A stretch of DNA of 64,000 nt from Cherax quadricarinatus (GCF_038502225.1 NC_091293.1:3236289-3300288), one strand, 5' to 3'. Positions 33,966 through 44,836 are shown, numbered from the stretch's first letter. Notes: a model not told the origin generated them from the sequence alone. Numbers and translations are program-made.

Positions 33966-35906
33966 ATGGAGTCCCAAATCCATGAACCTGCTCCCCCTAG
34001 GCCCATTCCTGATACTGCACCCTGTTCTGACCCTGCCTCATTATTTGACCACTCTTTGGACATTTCTAATGCCCCTGTACCTCTTGCTGGTGCCGTTTCA
34101 TCACCCGCTCCAGGTACCGGGGATCTGACTTGGCTCCTTTGCTACACCTGACCTCTACGCTTCTTGGACCATGCTTCCAGCTTCTACGGTGCATCAATTT
34201 TCAGATTGCCTGCCTGTCCCACGTTGGACCAACTCCGGTCCCACACCTAAACACCCTGATGATATTTCTTCGCTTCCTTCTCATTCTACTCAGAAAAGAC
34301 TGGCACGTCACACACTCCCCTTACATGCTATGTTTCAAAATACACAATGGACTAAGTTTTTTACTCTACGACAGACTTCCTCTACTGCCTGTCTTTCTGA
34401 CCATAGTATTGGCAAGGCTCTCCTATGCCATGTTGGTAGAAATATATCTTTTCATACCCTCAAGACCGGTACATGCATCATCACTGCCCAGAATGCTAGC
34501 CAAGCTATTCCTGTAATTATTGAAAAACATCCCTCAATTCTTGTAGTAGTAGTGTCATTCTACCCCATACCACTGTTGGACAGAATTTCCAGACATGTGG
34601 TGATGACATTCTGGAACAGCTTGAGCTTCAAGACCTCTCAATCCTCAAAGTACACTTATGCCCTCCCTGCCCGCAGGCGGAGACGATACCCTTGCAATGT
34701 AGCTCACTTAACTTTTGACTGCTGTGAGCTTCCATCCTCTGTTTATATAGTGGGACACCGTTTACAAGTTCGAAAGGTGATTCCTACACCACAACAGTGT
34801 AGAAATTGCTGGTGTTTGGTCATCCAGCAAAATACTGCAGGCCCATTGCCGAATGCCCAGTCTGTGGTGCCGAAGACCATACCAGTACATCTTGTAGTCT
34901 ACGTCACTCTTGCCTAAATTGTCATGAGGCTCACCCATCTTACTGTAGCTGTTGCCAAGTTTACTTAAATGAGCAAGAAATACATTGTCTCAAAGAGGCA
35001 GAAGGCTTCCCATATGCTATGGCAGTCTTTCATTTACGCCTTCAAGGGAGACTTCCCCATATTTCTTATTCTTGAGTTACTAAACGTCCCCCAACCTCTG
35101 GGGTCCCAACTTCTGCAACCTCCTCTGTGGTCACCCCTTCCGCAGTCACCCGTCAAATTCTTTTGCTGTCATGTACTCGGAGGTCCCTACCTCGACACCT
35201 CATTCTGTTCTCACCTCTTCCTCTTCTCATTCACAAGTTTCCGTGTATACAAGACCTCGTACAATACCACCTCATCGCCCCTCTCCTTCTCTGAAGTCCA
35301 AAAAATCTCCATTGTTAAAATCTTTCACCCCTCTTTCCCTTCTGCAACCTGCACATTTTTCCTTTCCAGTCTCTGTACCCAGTTCTTCACCTCTAACTGG
35401 CTCTGCTATGAATGTGGAGGTTCCTCCTCCTCATACAGTACCTTGTTCCTCTGTCGCTGTATAGTCCTTGTGGCTTAGCGCTTCTTTTTGATTATAATAA
35501 TAATAATTGTTCCTCTGTCCCTTCCCAAGTTTCTTCCTCTTCTGCCCCTTCCCAGGTCACTTCCTCTCCTGTCCCCTCCCAAGCTGCTTCTCCAGTTCCC
35601 TCTACCCTTTCGTCCCCCCCCCCTACTTTGGTACAGTCCATCGTTGCCCTGATCTTTACTCACCCTCCTCCTTCCATCTCCAATATTGTACCACATACAA
35701 TGTCCTTGTCCTCTGAAACACTTGAAGCTATCTCAGAATATACTGAGGAGACTCGACCATTAATGGACATTGATCCACCTCCTGTTCCTGCTCTTCGCTC
35801 TTTTGTATCTGCACAACTCCTTTCTTCACAGCATACCACTCCTTCACTGCTTAAAAATTTTCCACTGCCTCTATATGTGGACTTTTCCAACCCTTCTAGT
35901 CTGTAG
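33966..35906 (+). pseudogene. family A ORF1, copy 2, frameshifted
   Basis: Same start context as copy 1 (ACCATGGAG). The first frame ends at 34149-34151, and homologous text continues in other frames at 34171-34800 and 34806-35075, which carries the knuckles CPVCGAEDHTSTSC and CLNCHEAHPSY. The Pro/Ser-rich tail runs at 35171-35464 and 35412-35906. The first knuckle is split by a one-base deletion (CWCLVIQQ instead of CW.FGHP). The 35456-35506 SINE tail interrupts the final segment. Confidence 0.8.
35456..35506 (+). mobile_element. 5'-truncated SINE/LINE tail with 13-bp target duplication
   Basis: A 51-bp insert (GCTGTATAGTCCTTGTGGCT to GATTATAATAATAATAA) is flanked by exact copies of TTGTTCCTCTGTC at 35443-35455 and 35507-35519. 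The length of the duplication equals that of the 30388 insertion, which suggests the same machinery. Confidence 0.9.
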
Positions 35907-35950
35907 ATACCTCTACCTTCAGATTTCTTGTATCTTTGTCTTTGCAAATC

Positions 35951-37400
35951 ATGGCTTATTTACAGTGGAATATCCGCTGCCTCAGAGGTAACTGGGGTGA
36001 CCTTCAGGTGTTGCTATTCCAGTTTTCCCCTGATTGTGTTTGCAAGAACCCAAATTATGCTCCGCTGTTATCTATCCCATCTTAGGCTATGATTTATTAT
36101 ATTCATTGGATCCTTTTCCCGATGGAACCTTTAATGAAAATGTACATCTTTTATGCACCGGTATTCCATACCATCAGCTGCATTACACTGCAGCCCACAT
36201 CCACTTGAATAAGTGGTATACAATAGGTTCTTTGTATCTCCTCCTCGGGCATTATCTATCCCAGATGTTGCATTTCTGGTTTCTTCCTTACTGTCACCAC
36301 TTCTGTTACTTGGCAATTTTAATGCCTACTATTTCCTCTGGGGGGTAGGGGTCTCACTGTGACTCCTGCCGCATTCAGTTGGAGGCTTTTCTCGTTTCTC
36401 TCCCCCTCCATGTTTTAAATACCGGTACTCCCACCCATTTTGATCCTCATACTCTTTCTTCCTTTTGCATCAATCTCTCGGTCTGCTCTTCCTCAACTGT
36501 ATTAGATTTCACCTGGTCTGTCCTCCTGGACTTGCATGACAGCGATCATTTTTTAATCATCCTTCTTTGTATTCACCACCTCATAGCTCATGCTGGCAAT
36601 TTGACCTAGCAAATTGGGACCCTTACATTTAACTGCTTTTAGTGAGGCTCCTTCATCCTCCATTGATGAGCTTTTACACCTCATCTCGACCTCAGTTTTA
36701 ACTGCAGCTTCACATTCTATATCCCAAACCTCAGGCAGGCATTCTCAGAAGTGTGTGTCTTGGTGGTCTCCTGCTTGTGCTCGGGCGGTATGTTTGAAAC
36801 GAGCTGTGTGGGGCAGACACTGGTACAAGAGAACCACAGAGAGACTCCTTGATTTTAAGCAGAAGAGAGTGGTTGCTCGCTGTGTCATCCATGATGCTAA
36901 ACCCACTTGCTGGTGGGATTATGTTCCTACCATCACTTCTGCTTCCTCTATGAGTGCAATCTGGAAAAAAGTACGGGAACTGAGTGGTAAATACTCCCCC
37001 GACCCGGCTTCTGTTCTTCGGGTTGCTGGTGTCGATATAGCAAACCCTATTGATGTTGCCACTGAAATTGGTAATCTTGTCCCTATCTCTTAGGTGTTTC
37101 ATTTATGCCCCTTGTTTCATTCCTCAAAGTCTGCCATTGAGTTAGAGCCCTTAAACTTTTCTTCTATCAGAGAAGAATCTTACAATGTGCCTTTTGCATT
37201 TCTGGAACTGGAGGCAACACTCTCAGCTTGCCGATCATCGGCAGAAGGGCCTGGTGGCATTCATATTCATATGCTACAGCATTTACATTAGTCAGCCCTT
37301 GCAGTCCTCTTATGACTAATCTTATTTGGTCACAAGGAGTTCTTTTCCAGCTGTGGAAATCTTCCATTGTTCTCCCTTTCCGCAAACTGGGTACTACAAG
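35951..37400 (+). pseudogene. family A ORF2, copy 2: endonuclease region only, frameshifted
   Basis: Begins ATGGCTTATTTACAGTGGAA at 35951 like copy 1, then changes frame several times (pieces at 36034-36348, 36379-36609, 36614-37093 and 37094-37400). QEPK and SDHFLII are still visible, but GDFNAH is altered to GNFNAY-like text. It stops before any RT catalytic motif. Confidence 0.8.
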
Positions 37401-37401
37401 A

Positions 37402-37520
37402 CATGGAATCCTATGGGTTTAGTGTTCTCATGAATGTAATTGTTATTATCATTATCTCAGGGAACCCCCTTTCAAGAGAAGTTCTTTGATGCTGGTATGG
37501 GGCTCTTGATCCAAGACACA
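37402..37520 (+). repeat. SINE tail and head fragments left of the solo LTR
   Basis: 37402-37450 (AATCCTATGGGTTTAGTGTT, TTATTATCATTATCT) resembles a SINE tail. 37453-37520 (TTCTTTGATGCTGG, GGGGCTCTTGATCC) is a SINE or LINE head that resumes at about 38570-38630 after the LTR. The LTR therefore landed inside this repeat. Confidence 0.6.
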
Positions 37521-38564
37521 TGTGAAAATTTGTCTGGACTGCCTCCATGCGAGTTGCTTACCCTAGCAAGCTCTGTTGACACCGAGCTCTGAGGTCGGCA
37601 CCTCAGCCTCACAAGTGGCTTATAGGACAGATTTCCATAAATTACTGATGTTGCAAGAAAATCTCGCCTACATGCATGAATAAAGGGCTAACTTGGTGTT
37701 GGAGAATATATTCTGATCTTCAACCTCCCTAAGCTTTAGCCCCTCTGGACTTCCCCTCAGAACCACATGCAACCGGAGCCTTAATTCCTGCAATATTCAG
37801 TCGATATTAGTGACCTGCCTGCACCTCAGAAATTCCTGTTTCCAAGGGGATGAGTATCCCCTAGAATAACTATGCAGAGAGTGACACTAGCTTCTAAGGC
37901 TAAACCACGAGGTGATGCCGGCATGTACCAATCATTTGGCCGTCCAGCTGCACAACGACCCACAGTTCAACACACCCGCAAATTCCCCCCAGAAACTGGC
38001 CAGAATACTGAGAAGAAAGAGAGGTCTTGTCTTACTGTGTGGGCCTGACGGAGGTGGTCATCTATGGTACTTCGAGGTGCCTCCACCAGTTTTCCCCAGG
38101 GCCTAGTATGTGTAGACACGTGGGGCACCGCCCTGATGTTCATGGCACTTGTTACTCGGTTGGTGTCTGATCTTAGAAGAAAGGCACTGCAGTCTCAAAA
38201 CTCCGTGCCCCAGTATTCAAACTTGGGCTGCCAGTTCTCCCTGGCTAACATAACCTAGTGTTTGCCTATATTATCGGCCTATTACTACCTATGTTAAGGT
38301 CTTAGGTCTACATTATTATTATTATCTACAGTTGCCTCAATAATCCTAATAGTGTGCTAACAGTATAAACTACCTACTTCTTCCTAAAGAGTAAATCTAT
38401 CAATTAAGATGTACCTTTCCAACCACCTTCGCCAACCCGGGTGTGTGTGTGTGTTTTGGGTAGGTGTAAGGGCCACTCAACCCAGCTGTTCCATCCGTGA
38501 CCTGATGGGATCTTTTTTACAACGTATCTGCCCTGTGGAACTTAGGCCCAAATAAGTTTCCACA
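37521..38564 (-). mobile_element. solo BEL/Pao LTR, minus strand, 5-bp target duplication ACACA
   Basis: The 1,044-bp LTR runs, on the minus strand, from TGTGGAAAC to TTTTCACA, with TGTG...CACA ends. It is flanked on both sides by ACACA (37516-37520 and 38565-38569), a duplication length usual for BEL/Pao. It is homologous over its length to the LTR pieces at 43306-43979, 48146-48404 and 53399-54125. A solo LTR normally results from recombination between the two LTRs of a full element. Short reading frames inside it are not supported as genes. Confidence 0.88.
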
Positions 38565-38569
38565 ACACA

Positions 38570-38925
38570 TGACCTATCCTTTCCTTAAATCAAACCCGAT
38601 TACCTCCCACTGCCCGAGGTGCTATCACTCATGGCGAGGTGCTTTCTTTCCCATTGTCTTCATCACTGTACTAGTAACTTGCACAACCTACCTCTTAAAA
38701 TAGACCACTATACCATAAGAGGCCAGCCACTCGCCTCTCATTACTATAACACCACTGCATCTAGTCAGCCCATCAACCTGAAGGAACTGCAAGGTAGCAT
38801 CAACCTGAGGTACCACCAAGTAGCATCAACCTTAAGGTACCACCAGGCAGTGTGAACCCATCAACCTGAAGGTACCACCAGGCATCATCAACCCATCAAC
38901 CTGAAGGTACCAGCAGGCAGCATCA
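38570..38925 (+). repeat. SINE remainder, unassigned spacer, and a 27-35 bp tandem repeat
   Basis: 38570-38630 continues the interrupted SINE-type repeat. 38631-38765 is unassigned. 38766-38925 contains five imperfect units starting CATCAACCT and carrying GGTACCACCA, spaced 27-35 bases. The tandem block abuts the tail of the minus-strand LINE. Confidence 0.65.
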
Positions 38926-39787
38926 TCATTATTATTATAATCAAAACCAAGTGCTAAACCCACTAGGGTCATACAGTGCTGCAGGGCAGGAGGTGTTGCT
39001 GTAGCAGAAAGTAGCAAGAGTGGAGAGAATGAAAGAGGTAGAATTAGAAAGAGCTGTGGGGAGTTCTATAGGAAATATCAAAGTTTGTATAATAAATTGG
39101 TTGCCGTCAAAGAGGAAGTCTGAATCAAAGGTGGGGCCGTCAGCAAGGTGGGAAGATAAAATAAGGTGTTAGAGTGGTGATGACATTGAAGGTAAATTCT
39201 GTGTGCTCGTTGAAAGACAGGACAGTCCAATAGAATATTGCAAACTGAAATTGGAACCCGACAATTCTCACAGAGTGGAACAGGGCACCACTCCATGAAA
39301 TACCCATGAGTAAGATGGGTGTGCCCAGTGTGAAGATGGGAGAGCATAGTCTCTTAACCTCGACACTGGTGATAAGAAGGCCAGAAACCAAAACTTGGCT
39401 TTAGAGAATATAATTTGTTACGAGTCATATCGAACCAACTGTGTTGCGAATGGTTGCAAAGGTGGCTAGAGATTACAGCAAAATAGTCTGAGAATGGAAT
39501 ACCTCTATATGAAACTAGGAGATCTTGTACCGCTGAGTGCACAGCAGAGTCTGCCTGCTCGTTGCCATGAACGTCATGACCAGGGACACAGTAGAAAACA
39601 ATTTCTTTGGTTTTGCTAGAAATGTCGCACAACCAAAGTTGTATACAAAGATCTAGGGGATGAGGCGAATTAAATTCTTTAATATCTTGCAAAATACTGG
39701 AGGAGTCATTACTACAAACGTTAAGGTAGGCATAGATGCAGGGTGAATGATTGCAATGAGAATTGCATACAGTTCAGCTACAGTTCA

Positions 39788-40286
39788 CGCTATGCAAAAA
39801 CTCAATGCACATAAAAGGCCCTAAAATCTGGAATTCATTACCTGTAAATATAAAAGAAACACTACCTGTTTATAAATTCAAGTCTCTTCTCAAAGTTCAC
39901 TTACTCACTCAAAACCAAATAAATACTGAATAACTGAACCATATAAATTGTATATCTTAAATGTTTCTCACAATTATATCACACAAATGTTAAACCTAAC
40001 TTTGTTATTTTTTTTTAAATACACTACCTGAATGAACAGCAATGCATGCAACCACATGACCTGTCTTTGTAATACTCATTTGTATTTTATAGTTATCTGT
40101 TTACAATAATGTCTTATCACTGATTTCATCATTGCTTAGTTAATCTTAAGTTAATTTTAAGCCAGCCCGTAATGCTATGCATATAAGTGGCTTTGGCATG
40201 CTGCTCTTACCTGTATTTTTTTGTACCTCTGTATGTATGCTAAAATTTATAAATAAATAAATAATAAATAAATAAATAAAGAAATG
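39788..40286 (+). mobile_element. 3' end of another LINE (CR1/L2-like), inserted in copy 3
   Basis: The plus strand shows the last part of an ORF2-type reading (IWNSLPVNIKETLPVYKFKS) ending in TAA at about 39930, then an A+T-rich 3' UTR and an AAAT tail at 40246-40280. Such tails are typical of 5'-truncated CR1/L2-type LINE insertions. I found no certain target duplication. Confidence 0.7.
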
Positions 40287-40557
40287 CTAACCGAGTCTAA
40301 TAAATGCCATACAACGCTGTCTGGGAACGCTGCTGCAAACCCAACACCATCAGAGGATTTAGAACCATCAGTGTACACTGCAAAGGCATGATAATGAGAC
40401 CAGAAGTGGTTGAGTAAAAAGGGAGTGAGAAGCAATTGTAGGTATTTGAGCTTTTGTGCACGGCAGTGGGTAAGAACAGACATGAAATGGTATAAAATAC
40501 CGACAGGTTGTTAGGTAAGACACATATGCAACAGTTAGGAATCTTTATTTCGAAACG

Positions 40558-40584
40558 TTTCGCCTACACAGTAGGCTTCTTCAG
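40558..40584 (-). ncRNA. hammerhead-like ribozyme motif, inverted unit
   Basis: Reverse-strand copy of the motif described at 41201, with the same CTGAAGA, six-base stem and GAAA. It lies in the inverted first unit of the Penelope-like block. Confidence 0.35.
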
Positions 40585-41200
40585 TCGAGTACAGAAAAGT
40601 TGATAGAAGCAGAAGATACTTGAAGACGATGTAATCAGTCCATCACCCTTAAAGTTTTGAGGTGGTCAGTCCCTCAGTCTGGAGAAGAGCATTGTTCCAT
40701 AGTATGAAACAATATGGAGATGAAGTGACAGGATGGAGCCTTATATAGCGCCAACAGGTGAGACGTAGGTCACTAAAAGAGGTAAGAACTCAGATGTTGG
40801 GAGGTCAGGTCCCTCTCAAATCCAGCCGTTCTCACTAGTGGAGGTTGTCGAAGTTGATTGCAGGTCTGTACCAAGATACCCTTGTGTTGCAGTGTCTGAC
40901 AGATTGAACATTAAAATGGTATAAAATACCGACAGGTTGTTAGGTAAGACACATATGCAACAGATTTGAGAGGAACCTGACCTCCCAACATCTGAGTTCT
41001 TACCTCTTCTAGTGACTTACGTCTCACCTGTTGGCGCTATATAAGGCTCCATCCTGTCACTTCATCTCCATATTGTTTCATACTATGGAATAATGCTCTT
41101 CTCCAGACTGATGGACTGACCATCTCAAAACTTTAAGGGTGATGGACTGATTACATCGTCTTCAAGTATCTTCTGCTTCTATCAACTTTTCTGTACTCGA

Positions 41201-41227
41201 CTGAAGAAGCCTACTGTGTAGGCGAAA
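41201..41227 (+). ncRNA. hammerhead-like ribozyme motif in the 429-bp unit (also at 41630, 42058, 42487)
   Basis: CTGAAGA fits the hammerhead core CUGANGA. After one base comes a six-base stem, GCCTAC (41209-41214) pairing with GTAGGC (41218-41223) around TGT, then GAAA (41224-41227). Penelope-like elements are known to carry hammerhead motifs in their repeats. Weak points: A41208 would be a bulge at the base of stem II, and I cannot place stem III and the cleavage site with confidence. The motif is perfectly kept in all four direct units. Confidence 0.4.
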
Positions 41228-42835
41228 CGTTTTGAAATAAAGATTCCTAACTGTTGCATATGTGTCTTACCTAACAACCTGTCGGTATTTTGTACCATTT
41301 TAATGTTCAATCTGTCAGACACTGCAACACAAGGGTATCTTGGTACAGACCTGCAATCAACTTTGACAACCTCCACTAGTGAGAATGGCTGGATTTGAGA
41401 GGGACCTGACCTCCCAACATCTGAGTTCTTACCTCTTCTAGTGACCTACGTCTCACCTGTTGGCGCTATATAAGGCTCCATCCTGTCACTTCATCTCCAT
41501 ACTGTTTCATACTATGGAACAATGCTCTTCTCCAGACTGAGGGACTGACCACCTCAAAACTTTAAGGGTGATGGACTGATTACATCGTCTTCAAGTATCT
41601 TCTGCTTCTATCAACTTTTCTGTACTCGACTGAAGAAGCCTACTGTGTAGGCGAAACGTTTCGAAATAAAGATTCCTAACTGTTGCATATGTGTCTTACC
41701 TAACAACCTGTCGGTATTTTATACCATTTTAATGTTCAATCTGTCAGACACTGCAACACAAGGGTATCTTGGTACAGACCTGCAATCAACTTCGACAACC
41801 TCCACTAGTGAGAACGGCTGGATTTGAGAGGGACCTGACCTCCCAACATCTGAGTTCTTACCTCTTCTAGTGACCTACGTCTCACCTGTTGGCGCTAAGT
41901 AAGGCTCCATCCTGTCACTTCATCTCCATATTGTTTCATACTATGGAACAATGCTCTTCTCCAGACTGAGGGACTGACCACCTCAAAACTTTAAGGGTGA
42001 TGGACTGATTACATCGTCTTCAAGTATCTTCTGCTTCTATCAACTTTTCTGTACTGACTGAAGAAGCCTACTGTGTAGGCGAAACGTTTCGAAATAAAGA
42101 TTCCTAACTGTTGCATATGTGTCTTACCTAACAACCTGTCGGTATTTTATACCATTTTAATGTTCAATCTGTCAGACACTGCAACACAAGGGTATCTTGG
42201 TACAGACCTGCAATCAACTTCGACAACCTCCACTAGTGAGAACGGCTGGATTTGAGAGGGACCTGACCTCCCAACATCTGAGTTCTTACCTCTTCTAGTG
42301 ACCTACGTCTCACCTGTTGGCGCTATATAAGGCTCCATCCTGTCACTTCATCTCCATATTGTTTCATACTATGGAACAATGCTCTTCTCCAGACTGAGGG
42401 ACTGACCACCTCAAAACTTTAAGGGTGATGGACTGATTACATCGTCTTCAAGTATCTTCTGCTTCTATCAACTTTTCTGTACTCGACTGAAGAAGCCTAC
42501 TGTGTAGGCGAAACGTTTCGAAATAAAGATTCCTAACTGTTGCATATGTGTCTTACCTAACAAGAACAGACATGAACTGCCGGAAACTCCCAAAATGGGA
42601 AGCGAAAAGTTAGATGCAAGACGAATATATAAAGGGAGCAAATGAAGAGAAGTCAAGAGCGAATGAAGACTAAGAAAAAGGGGAAAGGAGTAAACAGATG
42701 GTAAACAAATAATGGATGTCTACTAATGTCTGTTGCTATCCTGTATGTAGAAAAATCGTGTAGGTCATGAGAGCTGACAAAATAATGGAAGTGATGGACG
42801 TCATAGCGATCATTCAAGGATGGAACATTCGTCTC

Positions 42836-43305
42836 TGCCGTGCCCATATGACAACAGGAAAATGCAAACTCCCTTCCTGTAAGCTTTTTCACCCTGAAAT
42901 GTGTCCCTCTTCAGTACAGGAAAGACAGTGCTATGGCACACCATCTAAAGGGGACAAAAAGATACAAAACATCCAGTCCATGGGAAAACCTGGGTAGCCA
43001 CAGCCACTCCAAAGGGAGAGGTTTTTTAGTGCCAGGAAGGAAAAAAAACTGGCAGGAAATGGCAGAAATCGTACACCAAACCCAGTCATTTATGGAGTGG
43101 AATCGCAGTCGATGGCCTCCACTCTAAACCAACAGATACAGATATTAGTGCCGGAAAAAAAGTCCTCTCCCCAGCACCATTAATAGCACCAATCAGACGA
43201 CATTCTTCTTTGCAAATATACAGGGTCTAAAGCCAGCAACAAACAACAAAATACCTTTCATCCGTGGACTGCTTGTAGAGGCAAATGCAATGTTTGCGGC
43301 CTTCA
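42836..43305 (+). mobile_element. family B LINE fragment (end of ORF1, start of ORF2)
   Basis: Homologous to 49977-50458 of the large family B LINE: KCKLPSCKLFHPEMC, the NLGSHSHS and GRKKNWQEMAEI text, and the FFFANIQGLKPA start of ORF2. It is cut at both sides, by LINE copy 3 on the left and by the truncated BEL LTR on the right. Relative to the 49977 copy it lacks the bases for CYNLNCQ. Confidence 0.8.
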
Positions 43306-43979
43306 GGTTTCGAAGACGCCAGAGCTTCCTTCTAAGACTAGACACCAACTGAACAACACATGCCATGGTCACCAGGTGGCACCCCCACGTGTCTTCACAT
43401 ATTAGACCTGGGGAAATCTGGTGGAGGCACCTCGACGTACCGTAGATGTCCTCCTCCGTCAGGCACATACAGTAAGACAAGACCTCCCTTTTTCTTAGGA
43501 TCCTGGCCAGTGTCTGGGGAAAATTGCGAGTGAGTCGTGCTGTGGCCTTTGTGCAGCCGGCAGTTCATGACCAGTATGTGATTTTGTCTCTTGTCAACCT
43601 AGAAGCTAGTGTCCGTTTCTGCATAGTTATACTAGGGGATACACACCCCCTTGGATACAGGAACTTCTGATGTGCAGGCAGGTCACTTATATCGATTGAA
43701 TATTGCAGGAACTAAGGCTCCCGGTTGCACGTGGTTTCTGAGGGGAAGTCCAAAGGGGCTAAGCTTAGGGAGGTTGAAGACCAGAATAGATTCTACATCA
43801 CCAAGTTAGTTAGTCCTTTAAACATGCATGCAGGCGAGATTTCTTGCAACATCAGTCATTTATGAAAATCTGTCCTATAAGCCACTTGTGAGGCTGAGGT
43901 ACCGACCTCAGAGCTCGGTGTCAACAGAGCTTGCCAGGGTAGGCGACTCACTTGGAGGCAGTCCAGACAAATTTTCACA
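43306..43979 (+). mobile_element. 5' LTR of the BEL/Pao element, lacking its first third
   Basis: Matches the solo LTR and the 3' LTR from about 53520 to the end, and finishes at TTTTCACA (43979). The first 350 or so bases are missing and replaced by the family B fragment, so this LTR cannot be a full promoter. Confidence 0.82.
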
Positions 43980-43981
43980 AG

Positions 43982-43995
43982 TGGTCCTTTGAACC
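43982..43995 (+). other. candidate primer binding site of the BEL/Pao element
   Basis: TGGTCCTTTGAACC begins two bases after the 5' LTR. It starts with TGG, as primer binding sites do to pair with the CCA end of a tRNA. The tRNA is not identified. Confidence 0.45.
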
Positions 43996-44836
43996 ATGAT
44001 GTGGAATAGCTAGGTTAAAATTAACATAGCTAGGCCACAGTTAGGAACCAGTTTAACAGAGTTAGGTTAAGTTAGCACACCTAGGCCCAGAGTTACACAG
44101 GCTAGGCCAAGCTGACTATACACAGAAGTTATTATTTGCAGTAATTTACAGGTAGGCTAGAGAAGCTTGATTACAAGTAATCCAGAGTAGGAGACTTGCG
44201 TGTTAATTACTTGCAGTGGATTTGCAAGGTAGCAACAGTTAGGCTAGGCTTGTGCAATATTTACAACAGTTATAGTAGCTGGGACAGATTTAACCTAGCT
44301 ATTATTGACAGGGAGTTCTAAAGCCAGGTTTAAGCTATACCACACTAGTTAGGTTAGGATTTACCTTATCCAACCATCCACGCTAGACTGAGTAAGCTGG
44401 GCACAGTTAGGCCAAGCTGTTTACATACATTATTCATTTACTGTTTCACAAGTTGAATTGTTGAATTTATTTGTGCTAACCAAGTGATTTTTAATTTGTA
44501 TACTGCATCTTTTTATTGTGTGATTTTCATTGTCTTTGACTCGTTTTCATGTGGGATTTGTGAATTGTGCCTGAGACTAGGTTAAGTCCTGTAATTATTT
44601 GCTGACATTGTACAGGAGATTGCTAGGTTCAGCTTTCACATCGATACACATTTCGATTGGGATTTGAGAGCTAACAGTGTACATTTTGATTCAGAGTAGA
44701 GTCAGTATAATAAAGGGAGTTGTCAAGCTTGTTGAGAAGCCTTGAGACTCGTTCATTCTTGCCTAATACCGTTCGTGCTGTGGGGTGAGCTAATTGAAGT
44801 ACAAATTAGTACCATGATCTTAACTAAACCGCAACT
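43996..44836 (+). other. untranslated leader of the BEL/Pao element
   Basis: A non-coding stretch between the primer site and gag, rich in GCTAGG/TTAGG words (TAGGCTAGG, AGTTAGGTTA). No ORF, and no other repeat recognised. Confidence 0.5.

Larger units (their letters stand above)
33216..37401 (+). mobile_element. family A LINE copy 2, decayed and 3'-truncated
   Basis: Starts at CCTCTTCAAGGGGGGCTC like copy 1 and can be followed base by base through 5' UTR, ORF1 and most of the ORF2 endonuclease. It ends in the linker before the RT at CGCAAACTGGGTACTACAAG. It carries many frameshifts and stops plus a 51-bp SINE tail at 35456. The RT and RNase H are missing. Confidence 0.85.
40487..42561 (+). 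mobile_element. Penelope-like block: one inverted and about four direct 429-bp units, 15-bp target duplication
   Basis: The 2,075-bp insert is flanked by exact copies of AAGAACAGACATGAA (40472-40486 and 42562-42576) and interrupts LINE copy 3. Its first part (40487 to about 40972) is inverted. Orientation then switches, and direct units follow with landmarks (GCGAAACG) at 41222, 41651, 42079 and 42508, so the unit is 428-429 bp. Each unit contains GCGCTATATAAGG (TATA-like), AAATAAAG (polyadenylation-like), and CTGAAGAAGCC ... GGCGAAACG. Tandem and inverted partial copies with variable target duplications are typical of Penelope-like elements. No Penelope RT or GIY-YIG coding remains, so the class is inferred from structure and the shared motif. 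Confidence 0.65.
38926..42830 (-). mobile_element. family A LINE copy 3, minus strand, 5'-truncated, twice interrupted
   Basis: On the minus strand the copy starts inside the post-RT region of ORF2 (NVPSLNDRYDVHHF, 42830) and ends at the family A tail near 38926 (TTTTGATTATAATAATAATG). It is split by a Penelope-like block (40487-42561) and by another LINE's 3' end (39788-40286). Without those it is about 1.3 kb. Confidence 0.85.
39078..42830 (-). pseudogene. family A ORF2 C-terminal region, copy 3 (RNase H and tail)
   Basis: Pieces in order on the minus strand: 42830-42577 (DISRHPLFV, LPLYIRLASNFSLP); 40486-40290 with the RNase H start YTDGSKSSDGVGF; 39787-39380 with PGHDVHGNEQAD and ending CHQCRG; and 39347-39078 with HLTHGYFMEW, LCENC and ILLDCPVFQRA. 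The coding text is degenerate and interrupted by the two insertions. Confidence 0.8.

Noticed and set aside
37912..38258. Two 64-codon ORFs in the solo LTR
   Set aside because: They fall inside an LTR whose other copies carry indels there; no known domain and no shared frame.
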